Positions 1 to 8,861 of a DNA stretch of 64,000 nt are shown piece by piece. Made by a program: the position numbers and the translations under genes. Below the pieces are notes generated by a model. It saw nothing but the letters and a program-made list of their open reading frames with translations. It made no database searches and was not told the origin of the DNA. Positions within the stretch are counted from its first letter, which is position 1. Each line of letters opens with the position of its first letter. Source of the DNA: Halopenitus malekzadehii (GTDB lineage Archaea > Halobacteriota > Halobacteria > Halobacteriales > Haloferacaceae); contig NZ_FNWU01000006.1 of assembly GCF_900108505.1 (NCBI RefSeq), positions 37,825 to 101,824 of the forward strand. The letters are read 5' to 3'.

Positions 1-828
1 GCCCGCGTGCGCCAACCGGAAGTGGCGACAGTCGGGCCGCATCGTGTCGTGGAACGAGCGCCAGCCCCGACCGTAGACGCGCTCGGCGAGGACGAGCCGG
101 CGGGTCTCGCGGTCGGGATCGGTGGGGCCACTACCACTCCCATCACCACTTTCACCACCAGCCGCCCGCAGGTCGCTCGGGAGCCACGCGACCGTCCCCG
201 AGTCGGGATCGACGCCCGTCTCGAAGTCGGTCAGGACGATGCCGGCCTCGATCGGGATCTCGCGTCTGAGGGCCGGCTCGAGCCGCGATCCGGTCGCCTC
301 GGTCGCGAGCCAGGTCTCGTCGAGGAGTCCGGCGTCGACGTCGTACGCGAGCTGGTCGGCGAGCGCAGCCGCGGCGCTCGCGTCGAGGTCCGGCTTGTTC
401 TCGATCGCGACGACCCGGCGGACCCAGTCGGGGTACGGTCGCTTCCGCCGGATCTCGATCCGGCCGCCGCCGGCGCTCCCGCTCGCGCGCTCGTCGATCA
501 GTCCTCGGTCGGCCGCCCGGTGGATCGCCTCGCGGACGTAGCGCCATGGATACTCGGGCTCCGGGAGCGCGTCCCGGTACCACTCCCAATCGGCCGGCGC
601 CTCGCGCACGATCTCGAGCAGTTCGCGATCGATCTCCCGGTCGCCGAAGGTCCGGCGTTGACGGAGGCCGTCCGGATCCACCTCGACGACGACGGTGTCC
701 CACCGACGCTTCCGGGTGCCGACCTGCCGGCCGACGATCACGGGCGTCGGATCCCCCGCCGGGCGCCAGGCCAGCTCGGCCCACCGGCAGACGAGCAGCT
801 CGTAGCCGAACTCGGCGTCTAGAACCAC
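1..828 (-). CDS. DUF5787-like protein with PD-(D/E)XK nuclease signature (partial, runs off the left edge)
   Basis: This frame is open on the minus strand from a GTG at 828 to the window edge (276 codons, no stop seen). The N-terminus (EFGYELLVCRW) resembles a haloarchaeal family that I associate with DUF5787; that family name is from memory. The region around residues 133-150 reads PD, eight residues, then E143-N-K145, followed by a helix rich in Ala, Leu and Gln. That is the textbook PD-(D/E)XK nuclease layout, so a nuclease or restriction-endonuclease-like fold is inferred. A Gly/Ser-rich linker follows further on. It is divergent from the Dam-type methylase with 124 bases between them. 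No ATG lies near the conserved start, which is why I use GTG. DNA cleavage is a prediction only; the C-terminus is outside the window. Confidence 0.7.
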   Translation of the reverse strand, partial: MVLDAEFGYELLVCRWAELAWRPAGDPTPVIVGRQVGTRKRRWDTVVVEVDPDGLRQRRTFGDREIDRELLEIVREAPADWEWYRDALPEPEYPWRYVREAIHRAADRGLIDERASGSAGGGRIEIRRKRPYPDWVRRVVAIENKPDLDASAAAALADQLAYDVDAGLLDETWLATEATGSRLEPALRREIPIEAGIVLTDFETGVDPDSGTVAWLPSDLRAAGGESGDGSGSGPTDPDRETRRLVLAERVYGRGWRSFHDTMRPDCRHFRLAHAG

Positions 829-952
829 ACCGTGAGTGAGTGCCCGCACCGACAAAACGGTACGGTCGCGGGCCGGACGTCGCGGGCCGGACGTCGCGAG
901 CCGGCGCCGAGGCGTTTATGCGTGCGGCCCGAGGAGTACCCCGGGAACACGA

Positions 953-1879
953 ATGGCGAAGCCTGTGTTGAAGTGGGCCGGCGGGAAGCGGCAACTCCTC
1001 GAGGCGATCTACCGGCGGTTCCCGATCGACTACGACCGGTATCACGAGCCCTTCTTCGGCGGCGGCGCGGTCTTCTTCGACCTCGAGCCCGCGGACGCGA
1101 CGATCAACGATACGAACCCGCGCCTCGTCAACTTCTACGAACACGTCCGGGATGAGCCGGAGGCGCTGATCGATCGCTTGGAGTCGTTCGAGGATCCGGA
1201 CTCCGATCCGGATCCGGATCTGGCGTTCGCCGAGGAGACGTCGACGGGACGGGACGTCGAGAACTACTACTACCAGCAGCGCGCCCGGTTCAACAGGCGA
1301 CCGTACGGCCACGACGTCGACGAACTCGAGGAGGCGGCGCTGTTGGCCTACCTCAACCGGACCTGCTACAACGGGCTCTATCGCGAGAACGCCGACGGCG
1401 GGTTCAACGTGCCGATCGGCCGGTACGCCGACCCCGACTGGGTACAGGCCGACCGCATCCGTGCGGCCAGCCGTGCCCTGCAGGGAGCGACGATCCACAA
1501 CCGTGACTTCGAGTACGTCCGGGAGGTCGCGGACGCGGGCGATCTGGTCTACGTCGATCCCCCTTACGAGCCGATGAGTCCGACCGCGAACTTCACCGAC
1601 TACAGCGCGGACGGGTTCGACCGCGAGGACCAGGAACGGCTGGTCGACCTCGTCACGGAGCTGGACGACGCTGGCGTCTCGGTCGTCGTCTCGAACAGCG
1701 GCGTGACCCGCGATCGCTACGTCGAGGCGGGCCTCGACGTCGATCTCGAGGGCGCGACCCGAGCGATCAACAGCGACGCGAGCAACCGTGACGAGGTCGA
1801 CGAGATCGTCGCGACGACCGTCCCCGACGAGAAGCGACGCGGGGCGACCCAGACCGGCTTGGGCGAGTTCTCGGGGTGA
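953..1879 (+). CDS. dam: DNA adenine methylase, Dam/DpnM (D12) class
   Basis: This 308-residue protein transfers a methyl group from S-adenosylmethionine to the N6 of adenine in DNA. Residues 5-14 (VLKWAGGKRQ) and the FFGGGAVFF block near residues 34-43 form the SAM-binding region of D12-class enzymes. The catalytic DPPY motif is at residues 202-205 and is followed by the usual Tyr/Asp-rich segment. Order and length match the Dam/DpnM family, whose usual target is GATC; the target here is inferred. An upstream in-frame start at 836 would add an Arg-rich stretch with no family resemblance, so the ATG at 953 is preferred; an AT-rich box (gcgtttatgcg) lies just over 30 bases upstream. The gene is divergent from a putative nuclease gene, so a restriction-modification pair is possible, as is an orphan methylase. 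Confidence 0.92.
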   Translation: MAKPVLKWAGGKRQLLEAIYRRFPIDYDRYHEPFFGGGAVFFDLEPADATINDTNPRLVNFYEHVRDEPEALIDRLESFEDPDSDPDPDLAFAEETSTGRDVENYYYQQRARFNRRPYGHDVDELEEAALLAYLNRTCYNGLYRENADGGFNVPIGRYADPDWVQADRIRAASRALQGATIHNRDFEYVREVADAGDLVYVDPPYEPMSPTANFTDYSADGFDREDQERLVDLVTELDDAGVSVVVSNSGVTRDRYVEAGLDVDLEGATRAINSDASNRDEVDEIVATTVPDEKRRGATQTGLGEFSG

Positions 1880-1982
1880 CCGACCCAACCCCGGACCAGC
1901 CCGGACCGGACCAGCCCGGATCGACGCGACGCCGCGACCGCGTCGCCGGAACGCCTAAGTCGGTGTCACCGTACCGTCACGT

Positions 1983-2990
1983 ATGGTCCTCCATGCCCTC
2001 CAGGACGTCGATGACGCCCTCGAGGCGACCCGATCGTTCCTGTTCCCGCTTCGACTCGGTCGCTGGCTCAAACTCGCTCTGATCGCCTTTTTCGTCGGCG
2101 GGGGGACAAGTATGCCCACCGTACAGATTCCGGGCGGCACGAGTAGTCCCTCGGACCCTGGAACGTCGCCGTCGACCGGCGACATCCCAACGTCGATCCC
2201 GGACGACGTGCTCCCGTTGCTCGTCGCCGGGCTCGCCGCAGTGGTCGTGATCTGGCTCGTACTCGGTGCCGTGAGCGCGACGATGGAGTTCCTTCTCGTC
2301 GAGTCGCTCCGCCAGCGACGCGTCGCGCTGCGGGAGTACTGGGGCGCGCGATGGAGACAGGGGCTCCGCCTGTTCGGGTTTCGGGTCCTGATCGGGCTGC
2401 CGGTCGTGGCGCTGTTCATTGGCTGGATCGCGCTCTTCGTCGCCCCCTTGATGGGGTTTGCCGACCCGATGATCGCGTTTCCGGCGTTCCTGATCGGGCT
2501 CGCCGCCCTGGCCGTTATCGGGGTTCTGTTCACCGTCGTGGATACCCTGACGACCGTCTTCGTGGTTCCGATTATGGTGATCCAGGATGCGGGCGTGCTG
2601 GCGGCCTGGCGGCGCCTGTGGGCATCGATACGGGTCGCCTGGAAGCAGTACCTCGTCTACCTCCTGGTGGCCGGACTGCTCGGGATCGCGGCCAGCCTGC
2701 TCGCGACGATCGGCGTCGGGGTCGTCGCGCTCGCGTTCCTGATTCCGGTCGCCGTCCTCGCGTTCGCGGTCCAGGCGACCCTCACGTTCGCCTCCACCGT
2801 GGGCGGCGCGATTCTGGCCGTCCTCGTCGTCGCCTACCTCGCGGCGGTGTTCGTGGTCTGGCTGCTCGCACAGGCCGCGATCGTGACGTATCTCCGGTAC
2901 TACGCGCTGTTCGTGCTCGGCGACGTCGAGCCGTCGTTGGACCTCATCCCGAACCAGCGCGCCGCAGTTCGGAATCCGCCGGTCGCGTAG
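1983..2990 (+). CDS. Haloarchaeal multi-pass membrane protein (DUF7544-like)
   Basis: This is a 335-residue integral membrane protein with about six hydrophobic segments. The first (around residues 29-42) is followed by a Gly/Ser/Thr/Pro-rich extracellular-type loop (residues 43-75), and five or more further segments run to the C-terminus. The opening, MVLHALQDVDDALEATRSFL, resembles a haloarchaeal family I know as DUF7544; the family assignment is from memory. Similar proteins are distant relatives of membrane domains found next to glycerophosphodiesterases, but no catalytic motif is visible and I assign no function. It stands alone between dam and the tRNA-Gly region. The hydrophobic segments and strong GC third-position bias make it a convincing gene. 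Confidence 0.8.
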   Translation: MVLHALQDVDDALEATRSFLFPLRLGRWLKLALIAFFVGGGTSMPTVQIPGGTSSPSDPGTSPSTGDIPTSIPDDVLPLLVAGLAAVVVIWLVLGAVSATMEFLLVESLRQRRVALREYWGARWRQGLRLFGFRVLIGLPVVALFIGWIALFVAPLMGFADPMIAFPAFLIGLAALAVIGVLFTVVDTLTTVFVVPIMVIQDAGVLAAWRRLWASIRVAWKQYLVYLLVAGLLGIAASLLATIGVGVVALAFLIPVAVLAFAVQATLTFASTVGGAILAVLVVAYLAAVFVVWLLAQAAIVTYLRYYALFVLGDVEPSLDLIPNQRAAVRNPPVA

Positions 2991-3153
2991 CCGATCGACT
3001 CACGTCGCTCCGGTCCGCCGGCGTGACGCCGGAGTTACCGATCGCCGGCCGAGATCTTTGCTGTGCGCGACTGATAGGGTTCAAACCCCTTGGCGCGTTC
3101 TCCCACACGGACTCACTCGTCGCTGTCGCTCCTCGTTCGTAGTTGTGGGAGGA

Positions 3154-3167
3154 TGCGCCGGCCGGGA
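3154..3167 (-). repeat. Partial copy of tRNA-Gly 3' end (outer)
   Basis: The 14 bases tgcgccggccggga equal the first 14 bases of the tRNA-Gly 3' end at 3414-3427 in the same orientation. The copy is followed by a short palindromic segment rather than the T loop. Confidence 0.65.
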
Positions 3168-3340
3168 GTCCCGTGAGCGAAGCGAACGGGACATCGGGTG
3201 GGGAACGACCGGAGGGAGTTCCCCGGCCGGCATTTGAACCGGAGGAAGACGGTCTGGGAGTGCGGCGCGAAGCGCCGTTCCGGGCTGCGGCTTGCAGGAT
3301 CCAAATCCCTCTTACGATGTCTCTCACTTCGTTCGCGAAA

Positions 3341-3355
3341 TGCGCCGGCCGGGAT
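3341..3355 (-). repeat. Partial copy of tRNA-Gly 3' end (inner)
   Basis: The 15 bases tgcgccggccgggat match the tRNA-Gly acceptor and T-stem 3' end at 3414-3428 exactly. Here too the sequence after the match turns into a small hairpin (cccgcgagc...gcgagcggg), as if the T loop had been replaced. Confidence 0.7.
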
Positions 3356-3413
3356 CCCCGCGAGCATCGCGAGCGGGGGTACGGGCGGCGCACGACTGAC
3401 CGAAGGGAAGGAG

Positions 3414-3485
3414 TGCGCCGGCCGGGATTTGAACCCGGGTCGTTGGCTTGGAAGGCCAAAGTCATACCAGCTAGACCACCGGCGC
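3414..3485 (-). tRNA. tRNA-Gly (anticodon UCC)
   Basis: Read on the minus strand, the seven-base acceptor arms GCGCCGG and CCGGCGC pair, with discriminator A. The anticodon arm has stems TTGGC/GCCAA around loop CTTCCAA, giving anticodon TCC. The T arm is CCGGG-TTCAAAT-CCCGG. CCA is not encoded. The gene lies 34 bases downstream of the Trm9-like methyltransferase gene on the same strand. Its wobble base is U34, the position such enzymes modify. Downstream are decayed copies of its own 3' end. Confidence 0.95.
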
Positions 3486-3519
3486 GCATCTATCCGAAAT
3501 CACCGGTGGAATAAGGACC

Positions 3520-4278
3520 TTACTCTTTCGAGGCGCTCCCGGGCTCGAGACGCACCGTCACGTAGCAGTTCCCGCTCGAGACCTCGAACGACTCGATCGA
3601 CAGATCGCTCGCCGCCAGATCGGTTCGGAAACCCGCCGGCGTATAAACGTGGTAAAACCGCGGCACCCGCTCCCCGCCTGGCAGCGTCCAGTCGACGGTC
3701 GTGTCGAACCCGATCGGGGTTCCCTCCTCGTCGGTGACGGCTCGCACGTCCGCGTCGGCGACTGGATCGACGTCGGCGAAGCGGTCATGGGCGGCGCTCC
3801 AGGTGCTCACGAGCGCGACGCCCCCCGGGTCGAGCACACGTGCGAGTTCGTTCAGGCTCCGGATGCGCCGGCGGCGGGGCCGCAGATGATGGATCGTCGC
3901 CACGTAGATCCCGAGGTCCGCGGTACCCGTCGTGACCGGCAGCGCCGCGGCGTCGCCCTGCAGGAACGACGCGTCGATCCCGCGATCCTCAGCGCGCGTG
4001 CAGGCCTCCCGAAGGAGCCCCCGGCTCGCGTCGACGCCGAGGGCCGTCTCGGCGCGATCGGCGAGGAGTTCGGTATGCCGACCGTTTCCACAGCCGACGT
4101 CGATCGCCCGTACTGCAGTCCGGTCGGCGAGAAAGGACTCGACCTCCGGCCAGGCGTACTCGCGCGTCTTCGAGAAGTGGGTCGCGATCCGGTCGTAGGT
4201 CGCGATCGGGTCGTGATCGGTGAGCGCCGGGGGATCCCCCCGTCCGGCGCCGCCGGCCGTCTCATCGCCCATCGCCAT
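3520..4278 (-). CDS. Trm9/ALKBH8-like SAM-dependent tRNA wobble-uridine methyltransferase
   Basis: This class I SAM methyltransferase of 252 residues carries motif I (AIDVGCGNGRHTELL, near residues 53-67) and the acidic post-I strand. Two blocks point to the Trm9/ALKBH8 family, which methylates carboxymethyluridine at U34 of tRNA. They are HFSKTREYAWPEVESFL near the N-terminus, and IHHLRPRRRR followed by an EL-RVL-PGG pattern in the middle. The C-terminal FYHVYTPAGF and GNCYV also fit. The start is taken at the Met-Ala-Met-Gly; an upstream Met at 4326 would add an unconserved stretch. The gene is followed 34 bases later by tRNA-Gly(UCC), a plausible substrate. Substrate identity is inference; a generic methyltransferase is the fallback. 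Confidence 0.82.
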   Translation of the reverse strand: MAMGDETAGGAGRGDPPALTDHDPIATYDRIATHFSKTREYAWPEVESFLADRTAVRAIDVGCGNGRHTELLADRAETALGVDASRGLLREACTRAEDRGIDASFLQGDAAALPVTTGTADLGIYVATIHHLRPRRRRIRSLNELARVLDPGGVALVSTWSAAHDRFADVDPVADADVRAVTDEEGTPIGFDTTVDWTLPGGERVPRFYHVYTPAGFRTDLAASDLSIESFEVSSGNCYVTVRLEPGSASKE

Positions 4279-4395
4279 CACGTCCAAGCCGAACGAGCAT
4301 ACCGGCGTTCCGGGCGCCGAGTTCAAATCCTCTCCGGGACGGAGACGGAGCGAGACCGCCGATTCGCCCGATGGTCCGGGCGCTGCACCCGCAGA

Positions 4396-5208
4396 TCACG
4401 ACCCGATGACCGCCCGCAGCGCGTTCAGGTACGCGGAGGGGGCACGCCGCCGTGCGCCGGCGAGCGTGTCGGCGAGGCGGTCGCCCGCGTGTTCGTGGAT
4501 CCCCTCGCCGTGGCCGACGAGGATGCGGTCCGGATCCAGCCCGCGGAGGGGCTTCCGCGGCGGAAACGGACGGAGGGCCGGATGGACGCCGAGGCCTTCG
4601 CCCGCCGCGAGAAAGAGGCCGTTCGTGCCGACCGCCTCTGGGACGATCAGGGTCGACCCGTCGAAGAGCGCGACCTCCTGCCAGGGCGGCATCGAGGTGT
4701 TCTTCACGCGGATCGCCTCGAAACCGGTGTCCGCGAGTCGGGGGCCGAACCGTTCGACCGGCGCGTCCAGTTCTGCGGCGACGCCAGTCATCCACTCCGG
4801 GATCCAGACGGCGACGTCGTGGCGCGTCGCGACCGCGGCGGCGTCGCGCTTGTGCCGGTCGAGACAACACACGACGCCCGCCACGTCACCGAGGTCAGCG
4901 AGGAGGGCGTCCAGCCGATCGGCGCCGTCTTCCCCCGGCGGATCGACCGGGTCGATCACCCAGACGTCGGGGACGCCCCCGGTCCCGTCGTCATCTCGAG
5001 CCTCCTCGTTCGCGATCGCGATCGCGTGGCTCGCGCGCTGCATCGGCTCGTCCGGATACGCCACCCACCCGATCCCGTCGGCGAACCGATCGATCACGTG
5101 GAGGCCGTGGCTGGCGTCGTCGTCGGTGCTGTTGTCGTCAGTGACATCGTCAGTGGCATCGTCGTCAGTGGCATCGTCGTTTGTGGCGTCGCCGTCGGAG
5201 TCACTCAT
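4396..5208 (-). CDS. MBL-fold-like haloarchaeal protein lacking the metal motif
   Basis: The protein has 270 residues. The first 35 are low-complexity Asp/Thr/Asn repeats (DDATDDDATDDV). The remainder resembles degenerate metallo-beta-lactamase-fold proteins: alternating strands and turns (VWVIDPVDPPGE, VAGVVCCLDRHKRDAAAVA) and a late VGHGEGIHEHA near residues 236-246. The canonical HxHxDH metal site is replaced by CLDRHKRDA, so catalysis through a normal di-zinc centre is doubtful. A TATA-like cttaaaag sits 25-32 bases upstream, consistent with leaderless expression from this ATG. It is upstream of, and codirectional with, the Trm9-like gene (117-base gap). No function is assigned. Confidence 0.75.
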   Translation of the reverse strand: MSDSDGDATNDDATDDDATDDVTDDNSTDDDASHGLHVIDRFADGIGWVAYPDEPMQRASHAIAIANEEARDDDGTGGVPDVWVIDPVDPPGEDGADRLDALLADLGDVAGVVCCLDRHKRDAAAVATRHDVAVWIPEWMTGVAAELDAPVERFGPRLADTGFEAIRVKNTSMPPWQEVALFDGSTLIVPEAVGTNGLFLAAGEGLGVHPALRPFPPRKPLRGLDPDRILVGHGEGIHEHAGDRLADTLAGARRRAPSAYLNALRAVIGS

Positions 5209-5278
5209 CGTTCCGGATACGGCTCCGAGACGCTTAAAAGTCGGTTCGAACGACGCGATCGAACGATCCCGGCCGCCC

Positions 5279-5350
5279 GACTGGGTCCGACTGGGTCCGG
5301 CTGATACGACTGGGCCCGACTGGGCTGGGCTCGACTGCTCCGACTGCCTC
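5279..5350. repeat. Degenerate tandem repeat with a roughly 10-base period (cgactgggtc)
   Basis: Two exact copies of cgactgggtc (5279-5298) are followed by several decayed copies (cggctgatac, cgactgggcc, cgactgggct, cgactgctcc). The array lies just past the nhaC stop codon. It is non-coding and probably a slippage product. Confidence 0.55.
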
Positions 5351-5361
5351 CGGTCAGGCGG

Positions 5362-6771
5362 CTACTCCCGGTAGGCGATCTGCCAGCCCGTGATACCCAT
5401 CACGATCAGTACGAGCGGCGAGAGGAAGCCGAAGAAGTAGAACGGGGCGTACTCGAGCGTCGCGACGCCGAGCGTTCCCGCCATGAACAGGCCCCCGCTG
5501 CTCCAGGGGATCAGCGCGCTGGTGGTGGTTCCCGAGGCCTCGATCGCCCGCGAGAGGTTCGTCGTCTTCAGTCCCTGCTCGGCGTAGAGGTTCTCGAGGG
5601 TCATTCCGGGCACGACGATGCTCACGTACTGCTCGGCCGCCAGCGCGTTCATCGAGATCGCGGAGAGGGCGGTGACGCCGGTCAGGCTACCCACACCGCG
5701 AACGAGCCGACCCAGGTGGTGTGCCAGCACCGCGAGGACGCCGGCTCGTTCGAGCATCCCGCCCAGCGAGAGGGCGGCGACCGCGATCGTGACGATCCAC
5801 GCGCCGCCGATCAGCCCGCCGCTTGCGAGCAGTTCGTTCACGAGCGCCATCCCCGTCTCCGGGGCCGTCCCGGACTGCGCCGTTGCCCACGCCGCGCCGA
5901 ACCCGGTTCCCTGCACGGCCATCGACGTGAACACGCCCGCGAAGACGCCCGTCCCCAGGGTCGGCAACGCGGGAATTCCGTATACCGCGAGCCCGAAGGT
6001 GACGACGAGCGGGAGGAACACGACCGGGGAGACGACGTACGTGCTCTCGATCGCCGTCTGGATCTCGGTGATGCGGCCGGCCGGAATGTCGCCGCCGGCG
6101 CGCAGTCCGAGCACGATGTACAGCAGGACCGACAGACCGAACGCGGCCAGCGTTCCCGCGCGCATCGCGTTGATGTGGTCGTAGAGATCGGTGTTGGTGA
6201 CCGCGGCGGCGAGGTTGGTCGTGTCCGACAGCGGTGACTGCTTGTCGCCGGTGTAGGCCCCAGTGAGGATGGCGCCCGCGGTCATCGGCGCAGGGATGCC
6301 GAGCCCGGACCCGATCCCGATGAGCGCGACGCCGAGCGTGCCGGCGGTCGTCCACGAGGAGCCGACGGCGAAGGAGACGACGGCGGCGAGGATCGCCGAG
6401 ACGGGCAGAAAGACCGTCGACGTGAACAGGTCCAACCCGTAGTACATCAGGCTCGGGATCGTCCCGGCATCGATCCACGACGCGATGAGCGCGTAGACCG
6501 TGAACATGATGAGGATCACCTTCATCCCCATCAGGAGGCTGCTCGAGACCCCCTCATAGAGGTCCGCCCACGAGAGCCCGAGGTGATAGCGGGCGAACAG
6601 GCCGGTGAAGGCGATCCCCCAGAACAGCGGGAACTGCGGGTCGAGTTCGAACGCGACGATGCCGACGCTGAGAAAGAGGATCATCCCGGCGATCGGAACG
6701 AGCGCCGCCGCGAGCGACGGGCGCTCCTCCGGCGCGAGCTCCTCGTAGAGACGGGGCTCGAAGTCTACCAT
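5362..6771 (-). CDS. nhaC: Na+/H+ antiporter, NhaC family
   Basis: This 469-residue polytopic membrane protein exchanges cytoplasmic Na+ for external H+. It has about eleven or twelve hydrophobic segments, the normal size for NhaC. Family hallmarks seen are the SSWTTAGTLGVALIGIG segment (near residues 143-159), the TGAYTGDKQSPLSDTTN block (around 175-191) containing the conserved Gly-Asp-Lys and Ser-Asp-Thr-Thr-Asn, and the C-terminal ASGTTTSALIPWSSGG. A TATA-like ggtaattgt lies about 35-40 bases before the ATG. It acts in the cytoplasmic membrane. Together with the Mrp operon further along, it gives the window two unrelated sodium export routes. Confidence 0.93.
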   Translation of the reverse strand: MVDFEPRLYEELAPEERPSLAAALVPIAGMILFLSVGIVAFELDPQFPLFWGIAFTGLFARYHLGLSWADLYEGVSSSLLMGMKVILIMFTVYALIASWIDAGTIPSLMYYGLDLFTSTVFLPVSAILAAVVSFAVGSSWTTAGTLGVALIGIGSGLGIPAPMTAGAILTGAYTGDKQSPLSDTTNLAAAVTNTDLYDHINAMRAGTLAAFGLSVLLYIVLGLRAGGDIPAGRITEIQTAIESTYVVSPVVFLPLVVTFGLAVYGIPALPTLGTGVFAGVFTSMAVQGTGFGAAWATAQSGTAPETGMALVNELLASGGLIGGAWIVTIAVAALSLGGMLERAGVLAVLAHHLGRLVRGVGSLTGVTALSAISMNALAAEQYVSIVVPGMTLENLYAEQGLKTTNLSRAIEASGTTTSALIPWSSGGLFMAGTLGVATLEYAPFYFFGFLSPLVLIVMGITGWQIAYRE

Positions 6772-6882
6772 CGGTTCACGTCGTCGTCAGCGCGCTCCGG
6801 TACAATTACCTTTTCAGTCACGCCCGGTTCGCGAGGGAGTCACACTCAGTCGACTCCATTCGTTCTACCGGGGGACCCGTCG

Positions 6883-7176
6883 TTACTCGTTCAGCCGCTC
6901 GGAGTCGATCGCGACGTCGGGTGGGGTGACGACGAGGAAGCCGCGGAAATGCATCAGCTCGCCGTCCATATCTCGGATCTCGCGGGCGAAGCCGGCAGCG
7001 AGCTCGTTCAGGTCGCCCTCGATCGACAACACCAGGGTGTTGCCGTATTCGACGTGGCGGACCCACTCGGCGGGGTCCGTTGACCCGTCGAGAACCCCGA
7101 GGACCACGTCGCCGCGGGCGTCGATCTCCTCGAGTTGGTCCTCCGCGTGTCTGAGGTCGAGATCCCAATCGCTCAT
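6883..7176 (-). CDS. Small conserved haloarchaeal protein (DUF5779-like)
   Basis: This is a 97-residue soluble acidic protein with alternating strands and helices (DVVLGVLDG, GNTLVLSIEGDLNELAAGFA, ELMHFRGFLVVTPP). The pattern resembles a short haloarchaeal family I associate with DUF5779, from memory. No catalytic or metal motif is visible. A strong TATA-like run (tttttaag on the minus strand, near 7198-7205) lies 25-30 bases upstream of the ATG, so a leaderless transcript is likely. It is divergent from leuA. Function unknown. Confidence 0.8.
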   Translation of the reverse strand: MSDWDLDLRHAEDQLEEIDARGDVVLGVLDGSTDPAEWVRHVEYGNTLVLSIEGDLNELAAGFAREIRDMDGELMHFRGFLVVTPPDVAIDSERLNE

Positions 7177-7253
7177 ACCCTGACCTCCACGCGTGACTTA
7201 AAAAGGATTCCCCCATCGCGACGGCCAATGGGGATCGCAGCCGTCGCGAAAGG

Positions 7254-7260
7254 CTTTAAT
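7254..7260 (+). promoter_or_regulatory. TATA box for leuA
   Basis: The sequence tttaata is centred about 31 bases before the ATG at 7288. That is close to the leaderless geometry seen at many genes in this window and supports 7288 as the true leuA start. Confidence 0.6.
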
Positions 7261-7287
7261 AGGGTGACGGCCTCAAGTCGAAACGCG

Positions 7288-8509
<1,222 letters not shown>

Positions 8510-8861
8510 TGACCCCCGCCGTGTCGGCGTTCGCTCGGCAGCGACAGCCTCGCTCGAACCGCCATCGAGACAGATTTATGGTGGTTCGGCGACATCGCTC
8601 AAGTGATGCGCCGACACGGCATCCGACCACCGCGGCTTCGCGACCTCGAGACGCTCGCGAGCCGCCGGCTCGGAACGTTCCGTGTCACGCCGATCGTAGG
8701 GGCATAAGCCCCGTCTATCCCATCCTTCTTCCGACTCGACGCACCGTTTCGACGACCGGATCGACCGGCCCGACCGAACCGGTCGGACCGACCGACCATA
8801 CCACCCCGATCCGGTCGCCCGATTCCGACCACCACACGGCACCACCGACACGACACCAGCA
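8510..8861 (+). promoter_or_regulatory. 352-base structured leader between leuA and ilvB
   Basis: No gene is supported here. A TATA-like agatttatgg lies at 8571-8580. Downstream are three strong short inverted repeats: gagcc-gcc-ggctc (8659-8671), the perfect palindrome cggaacgttccg (8671-8682) and ggggc-ataa-gcccc (8699-8712). A run rich in tcgaccgg/gaccgacc repeats follows to the ilvB start. This could be a long 5' untranslated leader of ilvB. Its only long reading frame (8509-8865) has weak third-position GC bias and an Arg/Thr/Pro/His-rich product. Confidence 0.45.

Larger units (their letters stand above)
2991..3413. other. 423-base gene-free stretch of tRNA-derived debris
   Basis: No convincing gene lies here. 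Short stretches copy the 3' end of the adjacent tRNA-Gly (3154-3167 and 3341-3355), a T-arm-like gggttcaaacccc sits near 3077-3089, and another T-loop-like ccggccggcatttgaacc is at 3223-3240. Between them are small inverted repeats such as cgtgagcg/cgaacg around 3172-3189 and cccgcgagc/gcgagcggg around 3356-3376. The reading frames across it are Arg/Ser-rich shadows. The pattern looks like serial remnants of integration at the tRNA 3' end. Confidence 0.6.

Noticed and set aside
152..1888. Long (578-codon) minus-strand frame covering dam
   Set aside because: It is antisense to the clear methylase and crosses into the divergent gene in the wrong frame; the product is Arg/Asp/Val repeats typical of shadow frames in GC-rich DNA.
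3000..3500. CRISPR-like spacing of the repeated tRNA 3' pieces
   Set aside because: Copies are few, unevenly spaced, truncated differently and derived from the tRNA; there are no regular spacers or cas genes.
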